The position numbers were made by a program, and so were the translations under genes. The notes under the pieces were generated by a model. That model was not told the origin of the DNA and made no database searches. It saw only the letters and a list, made by a program, of their open reading frames with translations. Shown here one piece after another: positions 27,635 to 36,009 of a DNA stretch of 64,000 nt. How positions within the stretch are numbered: position 1 is the stretch's first letter; each line of letters begins with the position of its first letter. The stretch comes from an uncultured Pseudomonas sp. GTDB taxonomy: Bacteria; Pseudomonadota; Gammaproteobacteria; Pseudomonadales; Pseudomonadaceae. Location: NCBI RefSeq assembly GCF_943846705.1, contig NZ_OX044366.1:2046001-2110000 (forward strand), read 5' to 3'.

Positions 27635-28393
27635 TCAGAGGCGCAGGCCGCCGTCCAGTTCCAGAATCCGACCGGTGTAATAGTCGTTTTCCAGGATGTA
27701 GGCCACCGAGTGGGCGATCTCGGCCGGTTTGCCCATGCGGCGCAGCGGGATCACCGAGGTCATGCGCTCCAGCGCTTCGGGCTTCATGCTGGCAACCATC
27801 TCGGTTTCGATAAAGCCTGGTGCCACGCCGGCGACACGGATGCCGTAGCGCGCGAGCTCCTTGGCCCACACAACGGTGTCAGCGGCCACCCCGGCCTTGG
27901 CCGCGGAATAGTTGGCCTGGCCGATGTTGCCGGCACGCGAGATAGACGAGATGTTGATGATCGCGCCTTCGCTTTTCAGCTCGATCATCTTCGCCGCCAC
28001 TTCGCGGGTGCAGAGGAACACGCCGGTCAGGTTGACGTCGATTACCGACTGCCACTGAGCCAGGCTCAGCTTGGTCATTTCGCCGTCCTTGACCTTGATG
28101 GTCAGGCCGTCGCGCAGGATGCCGGCGTTGTTGACCAGGCCGTTGATCGCGCCAAAGTCTTCAGCAATCTGCGCCACGGTCTGAGTCACTTGTTCTTCAT
28201 TGGCGACGTTGCACAGGTAAGAACGTGCTTCCACGCCCATGGCTTTACAGGCCGCCACGGCTTCGTCGAGCTTTTCTTGGTTGAGGTCGACCAGCGCCAA
28301 CTTGACGCCTTTTTCTGCCAGGTATTCCGCCATGGCACGACCCAGGCCCTGGCAGCCGCCGGTGATCACGATAACTTTGTCTTTGAGTTGCAT
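27635..28393 (-). CDS. Short-chain dehydrogenase/reductase, FabG-like
   Basis: The 252-residue classical SDR has the NAD(P) motif TGGCQGLG, the NNAG motif (VNNAGIL), catalytic Ser in INISSISRAG and YSAAK, and a C-terminal YTGRILELDGGLRL. It is close in style to 3-oxoacyl-ACP reductases, but single FabG-like genes act on many substrates, so the reaction is not assigned. It is divergent from the HugZ-like gene with 184 bases between starts. Confidence 0.88.
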   Translation of the reverse strand: MQLKDKVIVITGGCQGLGRAMAEYLAEKGVKLALVDLNQEKLDEAVAACKAMGVEARSYLCNVANEEQVTQTVAQIAEDFGAINGLVNNAGILRDGLTIKVKDGEMTKLSLAQWQSVIDVNLTGVFLCTREVAAKMIELKSEGAIINISSISRAGNIGQANYSAAKAGVAADTVVWAKELARYGIRVAGVAPGFIETEMVASMKPEALERMTSVIPLRRMGKPAEIAHSVAYILENDYYTGRILELDGGLRL

Positions 28394-28577
28394 TGCCTAT
28401 CCCCAAGTAATTCGAACCGCTGCAACCACTGCTGTGCGCCGGCCAGAACGCGTTACGAGTATTTGGCCCAGCGTGCGAGAGGCTCAACTGGTTCATCGGT
28501 GTAACCTTGCCGGCGCTGTAACCGTTATCCTAAAGCGCCTGTCCGTTAACGACGGATTCTATCCAAGGAGTCATAAG

Positions 28578-29309
28578 GTGAGCGTGAAAGCCGGTAAGCA
28601 TGCCCGAGAATTGCTGCTCAAGGAATACCGGGGCGTGCTCAGCACCCATTCCAAGTCGATGCCGGGTTTCCCTTTCGGATCAGTGGTGCCCTATTGCCTG
28701 GATGCGGATGGCTACCCGCTGCTGCTGATCAGCCGCATAGCCCAACACACTCACAACCTCAAGCAGGACGCCAAGTGTTCGCTGCTGGTCAGCGAGCGTG
28801 GGGCCGAGGATGTGCAGGCGGTTGGACGGCTGACGCTGCTGGCAGAAGCCCGGCAATTGGAGGATGAGCAGCAGATTGCCGCCGCCGCGCAACGCTATTA
28901 CCGCTACTTTCCCGACTCCCGCGGTTATCATCAGGCCCATGATTTCGACTTCTGGCGGCTGGAGCCGGTGCGCTGGCGTTATATCGGTGGTTTTGGCGCG
29001 ATTCACTGGCTGGATCATGTGGCTCAGGCCAACCCCTTTGCCGGGGACAGTGAAGTCAGCATGCTCGAGCATATGAACAGCGACCACGCGGCAGCTATCG
29101 CTCACTATGTCGAGCTGGCAGGCTTGCCTAATCAGGTGCCGGCTGAGTTGGTCGGTATCGACAGCGAAGGCTTCCATCTGCGCATCGCTCAGGGTGTCTA
29201 TTGGCTGGCCTTTCCAACATCCTGTAACAGTCCGCTTACGGTGCGTCAGGCCCTGGTAGCGCTGGCGCGGGCAACGGTGTGGCCGACCGACGGTCGGGCT
29301 TCAGCTTGA
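28578..29309 (+). CDS. HugZ-like heme-utilisation / pyridoxamine-phosphate-oxidase-fold protein
   Basis: The 243-residue protein has a split-barrel FMN-binding-like domain (FPFGSVVPYCLDADGYPLLL, ISRIAQHTHNLKQDAKCSLLV) and a C-terminal DUF2470 domain (MLEHMNSDHAAAIAHYVELAG). This layout is that of HugZ-type heme oxygenases of Campylobacter and Helicobacter and of Pseudomonas homologues. A heme-degrading role is likely by family but not shown by sequence alone. The GTG at 28578 is preceded by AAGGAG at 7 bases; the longer open frame (to 28239) runs into the divergent SDR. Confidence 0.78.
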   Translation: MSVKAGKHARELLLKEYRGVLSTHSKSMPGFPFGSVVPYCLDADGYPLLLISRIAQHTHNLKQDAKCSLLVSERGAEDVQAVGRLTLLAEARQLEDEQQIAAAAQRYYRYFPDSRGYHQAHDFDFWRLEPVRWRYIGGFGAIHWLDHVAQANPFAGDSEVSMLEHMNSDHAAAIAHYVELAGLPNQVPAELVGIDSEGFHLRIAQGVYWLAFPTSCNSPLTVRQALVALARATVWPTDGRASA

Positions 29310-29372
29310 ATTCAGCGTAACCCCCCATACTTCACTCTTACTGGAAGCTGATCTTCCGTTAAGGAACTTTTG

Positions 29373-29822
29373 ATGCGCGCTTTTCTGTTTTTATTTTTAC
29401 TCTTCCCGATCATTGAGCTGGCCGTACTGATCCAGGTAGGCGGTGCGATCGGGGTTTTGCCGACCCTGTTGCTGGTCGTCGGCTCGGCGGTGCTCGGCAG
29501 TGTGCTGTTGCGGGTGGCCGGTGTTGCCACGGCTTGGCGTGCGCGTGAACGGCTTGCGCGTGGTGAGTTACCCGAGCAGGAAATGCTCGAAGGCCTGCTG
29601 ATCGCTGTCGGTGGTGGCCTGCTGCTGTTGCCTGGCTTTATCAGTGACTTCTTCGGGATCTTCTGCCTGATCCCCTTTACTCGTCGCCTGTTGGTCAACA
29701 AGGTGCGCCTGCGCGCCGCTGAGCAAGCCATGCGCCAGCGCGCCTTTTTCGACGACCAGGCGGCCCATTCCAGGCCAACCCAGGCAAATGTGCTGGAAGG
29801 CGAGTACGAGCGTCGTGAGTGA
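29373..29822 (+). CDS. fxsA: FxsA family membrane protein
   Basis: The 149-residue inner-membrane protein has hydrophobic segments at about 3-45 and 65-90 and the family features FPIIELAVLIQVGG and LIAVGGGLLLLPGFISDFFG. E. coli FxsA affects phage T7 exclusion by the F plasmid. AAGGA precedes the ATG at 29373. It lies just upstream of groES, with the heat-shock promoter between them, as in other Pseudomonas. Confidence 0.9.
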   Translation: MRAFLFLFLLFPIIELAVLIQVGGAIGVLPTLLLVVGSAVLGSVLLRVAGVATAWRARERLARGELPEQEMLEGLLIAVGGGLLLLPGFISDFFGIFCLIPFTRRLLVNKVRLRAAEQAMRQRAFFDDQAAHSRPTQANVLEGEYERRE

Positions 29823-29865
29823 GTGCCTCGGCGGGTAATTTTCGATAAAGATTTCGTCCTCAGCC

Positions 29866-29894
29866 CTTGAAATCCCCCTGTGCGCCCTTATGTA
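29866..29894 (+). promoter_or_regulatory. Candidate sigma-32 heat-shock promoter of groESL
   Basis: CTTGAA (29866-29871), 13 bases, then CCCTTATGTA (29885-29894) matches the RpoH consensus (CTTGAA, 13-17 bases, CCCCATnTA) well. It lies about 140 bases before groES. No CIRCE operator (the 9-base inverted repeat used by HrcA) is visible, in line with RpoH-only control of groESL in gamma-proteobacteria. Confidence 0.65.
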
Positions 29895-30036
29895 GCGGTC
29901 ACCGCAAGGTTTTTTGTCATTCAGACAAATCAGACTTCAGCGCTGCGCCTGGCGTAGCGCTACCGGCCTAGCCGGATTTTGCTAACCCGTCGGTGACTAC
30001 ACCGGCCGAAAAATAAACTATTGGGAGAGATCGACC

Positions 30037-30330
30037 ATGAAGCTTCGTCCTCTGCATGACCGCGTCGTAATCCGTCGCAGCGAAGAAGAAAAGAAAACCG
30101 CCGGTGGCATCGTGCTGCCAGGTTCCGCTGCTGAAAAAGCCAACAGCGGTGAAGTCCTCGCTGTCGGTACTGGCCGCGTGCTGGACAACGGTGAAGTTCG
30201 TGCGCTGGCCGTCAAGGTCGGTGACAAAGTGGTATTTGGCCCGTACTCGGGCAGCAACACCGTCAAAGTTGACGGCGAAGACCTGCTGGTAATGGCTGAG
30301 AACGAAATTCTCGCCGTTATCGAAGGCTGA
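30037..30330 (+). CDS. groES: Co-chaperonin GroES
   Basis: Ten-kilodalton lid of the GroEL folding chamber. The 97 residues carry the standard start MKLRPLHDRVVIRRSEEEKK, the mobile loop (TAGGIVLPGSAAEKANSG), and the dome and C-terminal strands ending NEILAVIEG. Preceded by GGGAGA. Cotranscribed with groEL, 59 bases downstream. Confidence 0.98.
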   Translation: MKLRPLHDRVVIRRSEEEKKTAGGIVLPGSAAEKANSGEVLAVGTGRVLDNGEVRALAVKVGDKVVFGPYSGSNTVKVDGEDLLVMAENEILAVIEG

Positions 30331-30389
30331 TTGCAGCGCTCTGTCGCTACGAATTCCGCTCTATTTGAACGAATCAAGGAATAACCATC

Positions 30390-32030
30390 ATGGCTGCTAA
30401 AGAAGTTAAATTCGGCGATTCCGCCCGTAAAAAAATGCTCGTTGGCGTTAACGTTCTGGCTGACGCGGTAAAAGCTACCCTCGGCCCGAAAGGCCGTAAC
30501 GTGGTCATCGAGAAGAGCTATGGCGCTCCGCTGATCACCAAGGACGGCGTTTCCGTTGCCAAAGAAATCGAGCTGAAAGACAAGTTCGAAAACATGGGCG
30601 CCCAGCTGGTAAAAGATGTGGCCTCCAAGGCTAACGATGCGGCCGGCGATGGCACCACCACCGCCACCGTTCTGGCTCAGGCGATTGTTAGCGAAGGCCT
30701 GAAAGCCGTTGCTGCTGGCATGAACCCAATGGATCTGAAGCGCGGCATCGACAAGGCGACCATCGCTATCGTTGCTGAGCTGAAGAACCTGTCCAAGCCG
30801 TGCGCTGACACCAAGGCTATCGCTCAGGTTGGTTCGATCTCCGCTAACTCCGACAGCTCCATCGGCGAAATCATTGCCGAAGCCATGGAAAAAGTCGGCA
30901 AAGAAGGCGTGATCACCGTTGAAGAAGGCTCGGGCCTGGAAAACGAACTGTCGGTTGTTGAAGGCATGCAGTTCGACCGTGGCTACCTGTCCCCGTACTT
31001 CATCAACAAGCCAGACACCATGGTTGCCGAGCTTGATGCTCCAGCGATCCTGCTGGTCGACAAGAAAATCTCCAACATCCGTGAGCTGCTGCCAGTTCTC
31101 GAAGCTGTGGCCAAGTCTGGCCGTCCGCTGTTGATCGTGGCTGAAGACGTTGAAGGCGAAGCCCTGGCGACTCTGGTTGTGAACAACATGCGCGGTATCG
31201 TTAAAGTCGCTGCCGTTAAGGCACCAGGCTTCGGTGATCGTCGCAAGGCCATGCTGCAGGACATCGCTGTGCTGACTGGCGGTACCGTAATCTCCGAAGA
31301 GATCGGTCTGAGCCTGGAAAGCGCCACCCTGGAGCACCTGGGTAACGCCAAGCGCGTGATCCTCAGCAAAGAAAACACCACCATCATCGACGGTGCTGGC
31401 GTTCAGGCTGATATCGAGTCGCGCGTTCTGCAGATCCGTAAGCAGATCGAAGACACTTCGTCCGACTACGACAAAGAGAAGCTGCAAGAGCGTCTGGCCA
31501 AACTGGCTGGCGGTGTTGCGGTGATCAAAGTCGGTGCCGGCACCGAAGTTGAAATGAAAGAGAAGAAAGCCCGCGTTGACGACGCCCTGCACGCCACCCG
31601 CGCAGCCGTTGAAGAAGGCGTGGTACCTGGCGGTGGCGTGGCACTGGTACGTGCTCTGCAGGCCATCAGCGAACTGAAAGGCGAAAACGCCGATCAGGAC
31701 GTCGGTATCGCGCTGCTGCGCCGTGCTGTTGAAGCGCCGCTGCGTCAGATCGTTTCCAACGCTGGCGGCGAGCCAAGCGTAGTGGTCGACAAGGTCAAGC
31801 AGGGTTCGGGTAACTTCGGCTTCAACGCCGCCACCGACACCTACGGCGACATGATCGAGATGGGTATTCTCGATCCGGCCAAGGTTACCCGCACGGCGCT
31901 GCAAGCTGCTGCTTCGATCGGTAGCCTGATGATCACCACCGAAGCGATGATCGCCGAAGTGGCTGATGACAAGGCTGCACCGGCCATGCCAGACATGGGC
32001 GGTATGGGTGGCATGGGCGGCATGATGTAA
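30390..32030 (+). CDS. groEL: Chaperonin GroEL
   Basis: ATP-dependent 14-mer folding chamber. The 546-residue protein has the equatorial ATP site (TLGPKGRNVVI, NDAAGDGTTTATVLA), the EEGVVPGGGVALVRA signature and the Gly-Met-rich tail (GGMGGMGGMM). Codon use is biased, typical of a very highly expressed gene, with frequent GCT/GGT/AAA compared with neighbours. An intrinsic terminator follows. Confidence 0.99.
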   Translation: MAAKEVKFGDSARKKMLVGVNVLADAVKATLGPKGRNVVIEKSYGAPLITKDGVSVAKEIELKDKFENMGAQLVKDVASKANDAAGDGTTTATVLAQAIVSEGLKAVAAGMNPMDLKRGIDKATIAIVAELKNLSKPCADTKAIAQVGSISANSDSSIGEIIAEAMEKVGKEGVITVEEGSGLENELSVVEGMQFDRGYLSPYFINKPDTMVAELDAPAILLVDKKISNIRELLPVLEAVAKSGRPLLIVAEDVEGEALATLVVNNMRGIVKVAAVKAPGFGDRRKAMLQDIAVLTGGTVISEEIGLSLESATLEHLGNAKRVILSKENTTIIDGAGVQADIESRVLQIRKQIEDTSSDYDKEKLQERLAKLAGGVAVIKVGAGTEVEMKEKKARVDDALHATRAAVEEGVVPGGGVALVRALQAISELKGENADQDVGIALLRRAVEAPLRQIVSNAGGEPSVVVDKVKQGSGNFGFNAATDTYGDMIEMGILDPAKVTRTALQAAASIGSLMITTEAMIAEVADDKAAPAMPDMGGMGGMGGMM

Positions 32031-32080
32031 GCCAGCCTGGCCCCTAGCAGGCCGCCGCCAGGCGGTTTGCACGCTGTAAA

Positions 32081-32115
32081 GAAAACCCCGTGCCTGTCAC
32101 GGGGTTTTCATTTTT
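32081..32115 (+). terminator. Intrinsic terminator after groEL
   Basis: GAAAACCCCGTG (32081-32092) and CACGGGGTTTTC (32098-32109) form a 12-bp perfect stem with a CCTGT loop, followed by ATTTTTAT. It ends the groESL operon. Confidence 0.92.
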
Positions 32116-32617
32116 ATCGGCTATAACAGTCCCGCGCGGCAAAGCGGTATGCCAATTGCTTTGGTTAATGCCTGCTCCCGGACTGGAGCCTGTCAATTTG
32201 TGCGGTGCTGCATTGCAGCATGGCCACTTCTTGTTTTGACCTCACCTGGATGTGCTCTACCACGCTGCTTTGCAGGGTGGGCGGAGATTGTGTCGGTTAC
32301 GGTTTTCCGGCGCCTGTTTTAACGCTGCAGGTTGTATGACGCACCGCTCTGCTGCAATTGGGCAATTAAGTGACCCTGAGGTTGTTACCGTTAGGTGCGT
32401 GATACGCCCTGTGCCTGCTCAGTTGTTGGGTTGAACTATCGGCCTGAATACGGTTCGAAGGCGTGGCCTGCCAATGGCTTGCCGGCGAATCAAGGTGATC
32501 GGGTGGTTGTAAGCAGCGTTCCAGTAACCACCATTGGTCGCTAATCGCGACGCCAGGGTTATCAGTGGTCTAGGGTAAGTAAACGGCGTTTGGCAGCGCT
32601 ATCAAGAGGTTGCAGTT
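32116..32617. other. 502-bp non-coding interval after groESL
   Basis: No convincing gene. A 60-codon frame at 32252-32434 has no ribosome-binding site and no recognisable product. A short hairpin (TGCTGC-ATT-GCAGCA near 32206) is visible. The size is unusual for this dense region, so an sRNA or a decayed gene is possible; nothing in the sequence shows which. Confidence 0.4.
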
Positions 32618-32836
32618 ATGAAGTTAGAAATCGCACGAGGTTTGTTCTTGGTCGGCGCGCTTAGCGTGGCCTCACTCGCGGCAGCGGCCTGGCAGGAAGC
32701 TACGCCTCAGGTTATTAGTGAGAATGCTGCGGGTTACTGCTTGCTCCCGCCGCAAGCGCATGAAGCGGATGTATTGAAGCCTGATCAGGACCTGTTGTTG
32801 TTTATGTTCGGCCTGTCCCAAGGTCTTCGCTCCTGA
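32618..32836 (+). CDS. Small secreted protein of unknown function
   Basis: The 72-residue product begins with a clear signal peptide (GLFLVGALSVASLAAAAW), leaving a mature part of about 48 residues with one Cys. The start is preceded by AAGAGG at a good distance, and an intrinsic terminator follows the stop, so the gene stands as its own unit. I recall a small hypothetical gene at this position downstream of groEL in other Pseudomonas. No domain recognised. Confidence 0.65.
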   Translation: MKLEIARGLFLVGALSVASLAAAAWQEATPQVISENAAGYCLLPPQAHEADVLKPDQDLLLFMFGLSQGLRS

Positions 32837-32870
32837 GCGGGCGTTGTGCATCACCTGATTTTCAGGCAGT

Positions 32871-32897
32871 AAAAAGCCCTGCAATGCAGGGCTTTTT
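32871..32897 (+). terminator. Intrinsic terminator after the small secreted protein
   Basis: AAAAAGCCCTGCA (32871-32883) and TGCAGGGCTTTTT (32885-32897) make a 13-bp arm palindrome ending in a T-run, 35 bases after the stop. The T/A symmetry would let it work in both directions. Confidence 0.85.
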
Positions 32898-33054
32898 TGT
32901 GGGCTGCCATCCTTGTTGGTCACCCCCTTCGAGGTTATGCGCGGAGACAGGCCTTGCTCACGGCGCAGCTGCTTGCGGATCAAGCCAATCCGCGCCACTA
33001 GGCCCCTCTAGGTGTGCCTCTGACTTATCGAGTTTTGGTTTACAGCGGCTGTGC

Positions 33055-34680
33055 TCAGGCGCTTAGGCGTTGGGTCACTTCACCGAGCTGGCCGGACAGC
33101 TCATGCAGGTTCTGCCCGGCGCTTTCGGTGCGCTGCACGTTCTCCTGATTCGCCGTGGCAATGGCGGTGATCTCGGTGAGGTTGCGTGAGATATCCTCGG
33201 CGACCGAGGTCTGTTCTTCGGCGGCGGTGGCAATCTGCCGGTTCATGTCGCGGATGGCCTCCACGGCTTGAGTGATCAGTTGCAGGTTGGCCCCGGCTTC
33301 GGTGACTTGGGTCACACCTTCCTCGCTGCGGTGCTGGCCACTCTCAATTGCCCGCACAGCATTGACTGCCCCGGTTTGCACGGTGTCGATGATCTGGTGG
33401 ATTTCTGCCGTGGACTCGGCCGTGCGCTGGGCCAGGGTGCGCACTTCGTCAGCCACTACCGCAAAGCCACGGCCCTGCTCGCCCGCACGGGCGGCTTCGA
33501 TGGCCGCGTTGAGTGCGAGCAGGTTGGTTTGTTCGGCGATCCCGCGAATCACTTCCAGCACCTTGCCGATGCGCCCCGTGTCGCCTTCCAGGCGGCGGAT
33601 GACCGCGGAGGTGCTGCTGATTTCGCCACGAATATCGGTGATGGTCTTGATGGTCGCCTGCATCACTTTCTCGCCCTGGCGTGCTGCACTGTCGGCATCG
33701 TCGGCGGCATTTGCCGCTTCGGCTGCGTGGCGCGCGACTTCCTGGGCGGTGGCAGACATCTCGTGCATCGCCGTGGCGACTTGGTCGGTACGCGAGAACT
33801 GCTCGCGGGTGCCTTGGCCCATCAGGGTGGCGATGGCGTTGAGTTCGCCGCTGGCGGTGTCGAGGTCACTGGTCGTGCGCTTTAGGCGAGTAAACGTATC
33901 GGCGAGAAAGTCGCGCAGGATATTGGCGGCCACGGCCAGGTTACCCAGTTCATCCTGACGGCTGGCGTCCACGCGCTTGCCGAAATTGCCCTGGCTGAGC
34001 AGGGCGATGTGCGCGATTAGTTCACGGATGGGGTTGATCAGATTACGGTTGATCAACCATAGGCTGAGCAGGGCAATGAGCAGGGTGGCACCGAGCATCG
34101 CCAGGATGCCGACGAGTATGGTGCGATCCGCCGCGGCATTGATCAGGCTGGCCTGGTCGAGGCTCTGTTTGTACAGCTGTGCGGCCAGTGCGTCCATTTG
34201 CTCGGTGGTGTTGCGGTCGATGCCCGCAACTGCGGTGTCGCCGGCTTTGGCGTCAGCCCCCGCAGCAATAAAAGCATCGCGGCCTGCACGGTATTTGCTG
34301 CCCAAGTTTTGGTGCTCGTTGCGCAAACTATCGACCTTGCGCTTGAGGTCGAGATCGTTGCTGGCCAGCAGGCTGAGTTTGCTCAGGGTGTCCTGAACCT
34401 TGCGTTCCTGTGCCTCGAACTGGCTCCAGTACTTATTCAGTTGAGCGCTGTCGGAGCCGCGCAGCAGGACGTTCTTCCACTCCTGGATCTGGGTCTTGAA
34501 GTCGAGGTTGGCGACGCCGATCAATGTCGACTGTTCCAGTGGGCCTTCGAGTAGCCCGCGGTAATCGCGCATACCATTGGAGAGGAGGCTGAAGCAGGCC
34601 AGTGCGGTGAGCAGAATCAGCGCCAGACTACCGCCCAGCAGCGCGAGAATTTGTGCGCGCAAGGATTTTTGCAGAAACAT
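33055..34680 (-). CDS. Methyl-accepting chemotaxis protein (4-helix-bundle sensor)
   Basis: The 541-residue chemoreceptor has TM1 (about 12-33), a mainly helical periplasmic sensor of about 150 residues (4HB_MCP type), TM2 (about 188-210), HAMP, and a cytoplasmic signalling domain with the hairpin tip (EVIRGIAEQTNLLALNAAIE, then AARAGEQGRGFAVVADEVRTLAQRT). No C-terminal CheR/CheB pentapeptide is seen. The ATG at 34680 places TM1 right after a basic N-terminus; the frame open to 34779 is not needed. The ligand is unknown. Confidence 0.92.
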   Translation of the reverse strand: MFLQKSLRAQILALLGGSLALILLTALACFSLLSNGMRDYRGLLEGPLEQSTLIGVANLDFKTQIQEWKNVLLRGSDSAQLNKYWSQFEAQERKVQDTLSKLSLLASNDLDLKRKVDSLRNEHQNLGSKYRAGRDAFIAAGADAKAGDTAVAGIDRNTTEQMDALAAQLYKQSLDQASLINAAADRTILVGILAMLGATLLIALLSLWLINRNLINPIRELIAHIALLSQGNFGKRVDASRQDELGNLAVAANILRDFLADTFTRLKRTTSDLDTASGELNAIATLMGQGTREQFSRTDQVATAMHEMSATAQEVARHAAEAANAADDADSAARQGEKVMQATIKTITDIRGEISSTSAVIRRLEGDTGRIGKVLEVIRGIAEQTNLLALNAAIEAARAGEQGRGFAVVADEVRTLAQRTAESTAEIHQIIDTVQTGAVNAVRAIESGQHRSEEGVTQVTEAGANLQLITQAVEAIRDMNRQIATAAEEQTSVAEDISRNLTEITAIATANQENVQRTESAGQNLHELSGQLGEVTQRLSA

Positions 34681-34841
34681 GGATACCTCGGAATGTGGAA
34701 AGCAGAATGCCGATGACGCTGAGTGCGTCATAACTGCGAAAATCCCTATCGACTGGTATCGGCTGGGCCGGATTGCCAAGAGGCAGCGGCGGACTGGACA
34801 TATAGATCGGCGCGGCGACAGTATTCTTGAGCGTGTCGTAA

Positions 34842-34872
34842 GCGTTTTAGCGTTTTAGCGCTTTAAAATCGC
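34842..34872. repeat. GCGTTTTA direct repeats with hairpin
   Basis: GCGTTTTA occurs twice in tandem (34842-34857), followed by GCGCTTTAAAATCGC, which can pair back with one bulge. It lies in the 210-bp gap between the divergently placed ends of the MCP upstream region and the 3' end of the DUF1513 gene. It may be a weak terminator for the minus-strand iron cluster. Confidence 0.35.
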
Positions 34873-34890
34873 TGGGGCTAAAGCCTGGTG

Positions 34891-36006
34891 TCAGGCCAGG
34901 CGTAGGTGGTTGTCCCAGAGCCCGGCGGGCAGTTGCAGGGGCTGGCTGGTGATGCGCTCGCCACGGCAGTCATACAGGCGGCAACGCCCCACGCCGCTGC
35001 TGACGACAAAACCATCGGCTACCGCGCCGACGCCGGCGCAATCGGCCAGGGGCGCATCAAGGCGCAGTGCGGCGCTGTCCAGGTCCCAGATAAATACCCG
35101 ATTGCCACGCGGTGCAGTCAGGGCCAGCAGGCGCAGTTCGCTGTGGATTGCCACGCTGGCGGTGTACTGGTTCATCAGCTGGCGCTGCGCATCGGCGACG
35201 GGAAAGTGCTGGAAGGGCTGGCCGGGACGCTTGATCGCCAACAGCGGCACCTTGTCGCTGAGTTCGCCCATATATTGCTGGCCGCTGACGACGGTGCCAT
35301 CGCTGGCCACGGCCAGGTGGCGCACGCTGTTCATCTGTTCGGGCAGTTGCTCCTTGCTCACCAGGCTGCCGTCGCGCTGCAGCAATACCAGGCTCGACTG
35401 CATGCTGTTGAGGTTCATCTCCACTCGGCTATCGGCCTCGGTGCGGATGCCGCCGTTGGCCACTACCAGGGTTTCGCCGTCTGGCAGCCAGAGCAATTGG
35501 TGCGGGCCGATGCCGTGGGTCGAGAGTTCGTCACTGCGTTGCAGCTGTTCGCCTTGGAGGCGGTAAACCCCCAGTACACCGCGACCGGGGTCGCGGGTGT
35601 CATTCTCGGTGGCGTACAGCCATTCACCGCTCTTGTGGAACACCGCATGGCCGTAGAAGTGGCGCTGCGCGGGCGCGCGCAGGGTTTGCAGCAGGCGGCC
35701 GTCGCGGGTATCGACTAGGTAGCTCTCGGTGCTCGGACGGCGCCCGACAAACAGCGCCATCGGCAGAAACGGATGAGCGATGACATCGTGGCAGCGTTCG
35801 CTGACCGCAGTCGCGAATACCTGGCTGCCATCCAGCCGGTAGCCGACGGCGAAGTGCTGGCCGGCGGCATCATTGCGCGCCGACAGCAGCAGTGCTTGCG
35901 GGCCACTGTGCGTCAGCGTCCAGCCACCCAAGGTACTGGCGGCTACCGCAGTGGCGGCGAGGGCCGTGGCGCCTAAGCCGAGAAAGGTGCGGCGGTTGAT
36001 TGGCAT
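34891..36006 (-). CDS. DUF1513 protein, Tat-exported beta-propeller-like
   Basis: The 371-residue protein starts with a twin-arginine signal (NRRTFLGLGATALAATAVAA), implying export in folded form to the periplasm. The rest is beta-rich with repeated short strands, as in a seven-bladed propeller. It is the last gene of a three-gene minus operon (DUF1111, imelysin, DUF1513) and starts 3 bases after the imelysin stop. In P. aeruginosa the matching genes are iron/Fur regulated. Its biochemical role is not known. Confidence 0.8.
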   Translation of the reverse strand: MPINRRTFLGLGATALAATAVAASTLGGWTLTHSGPQALLLSARNDAAGQHFAVGYRLDGSQVFATAVSERCHDVIAHPFLPMALFVGRRPSTESYLVDTRDGRLLQTLRAPAQRHFYGHAVFHKSGEWLYATENDTRDPGRGVLGVYRLQGEQLQRSDELSTHGIGPHQLLWLPDGETLVVANGGIRTEADSRVEMNLNSMQSSLVLLQRDGSLVSKEQLPEQMNSVRHLAVASDGTVVSGQQYMGELSDKVPLLAIKRPGQPFQHFPVADAQRQLMNQYTASVAIHSELRLLALTAPRGNRVFIWDLDSAALRLDAPLADCAGVGAVADGFVVSSGVGRCRLYDCRGERITSQPLQLPAGLWDNHLRLA

Positions 36007-36009
36007 GGA

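Noticed and set aside
29823..30036. CIRCE operator before groES
   Set aside because: Looked for the 9-base inverted repeat TTAGCACTC-N9-GAGTGCTAA; not present.
30018..32072. 684-codon open frame on the minus strand across groESL
   Set aside because: Exact antisense shadow of groES and groEL; composition rich in His/Asp/Asn as expected from the codon pattern of the real genes, no ribosome-binding site.
32252..32434. 60-codon plus frame in the groEL downstream gap
   Set aside because: No ribosome-binding site, no protein-like pattern, no terminator of its own.
34740..34765. FliA (sigma-28) promoter before the MCP at 33055-34680
   Set aside because: A GCCGATAC -10-like box is present on the minus strand, but no TAAA -35 element at the right spacing.
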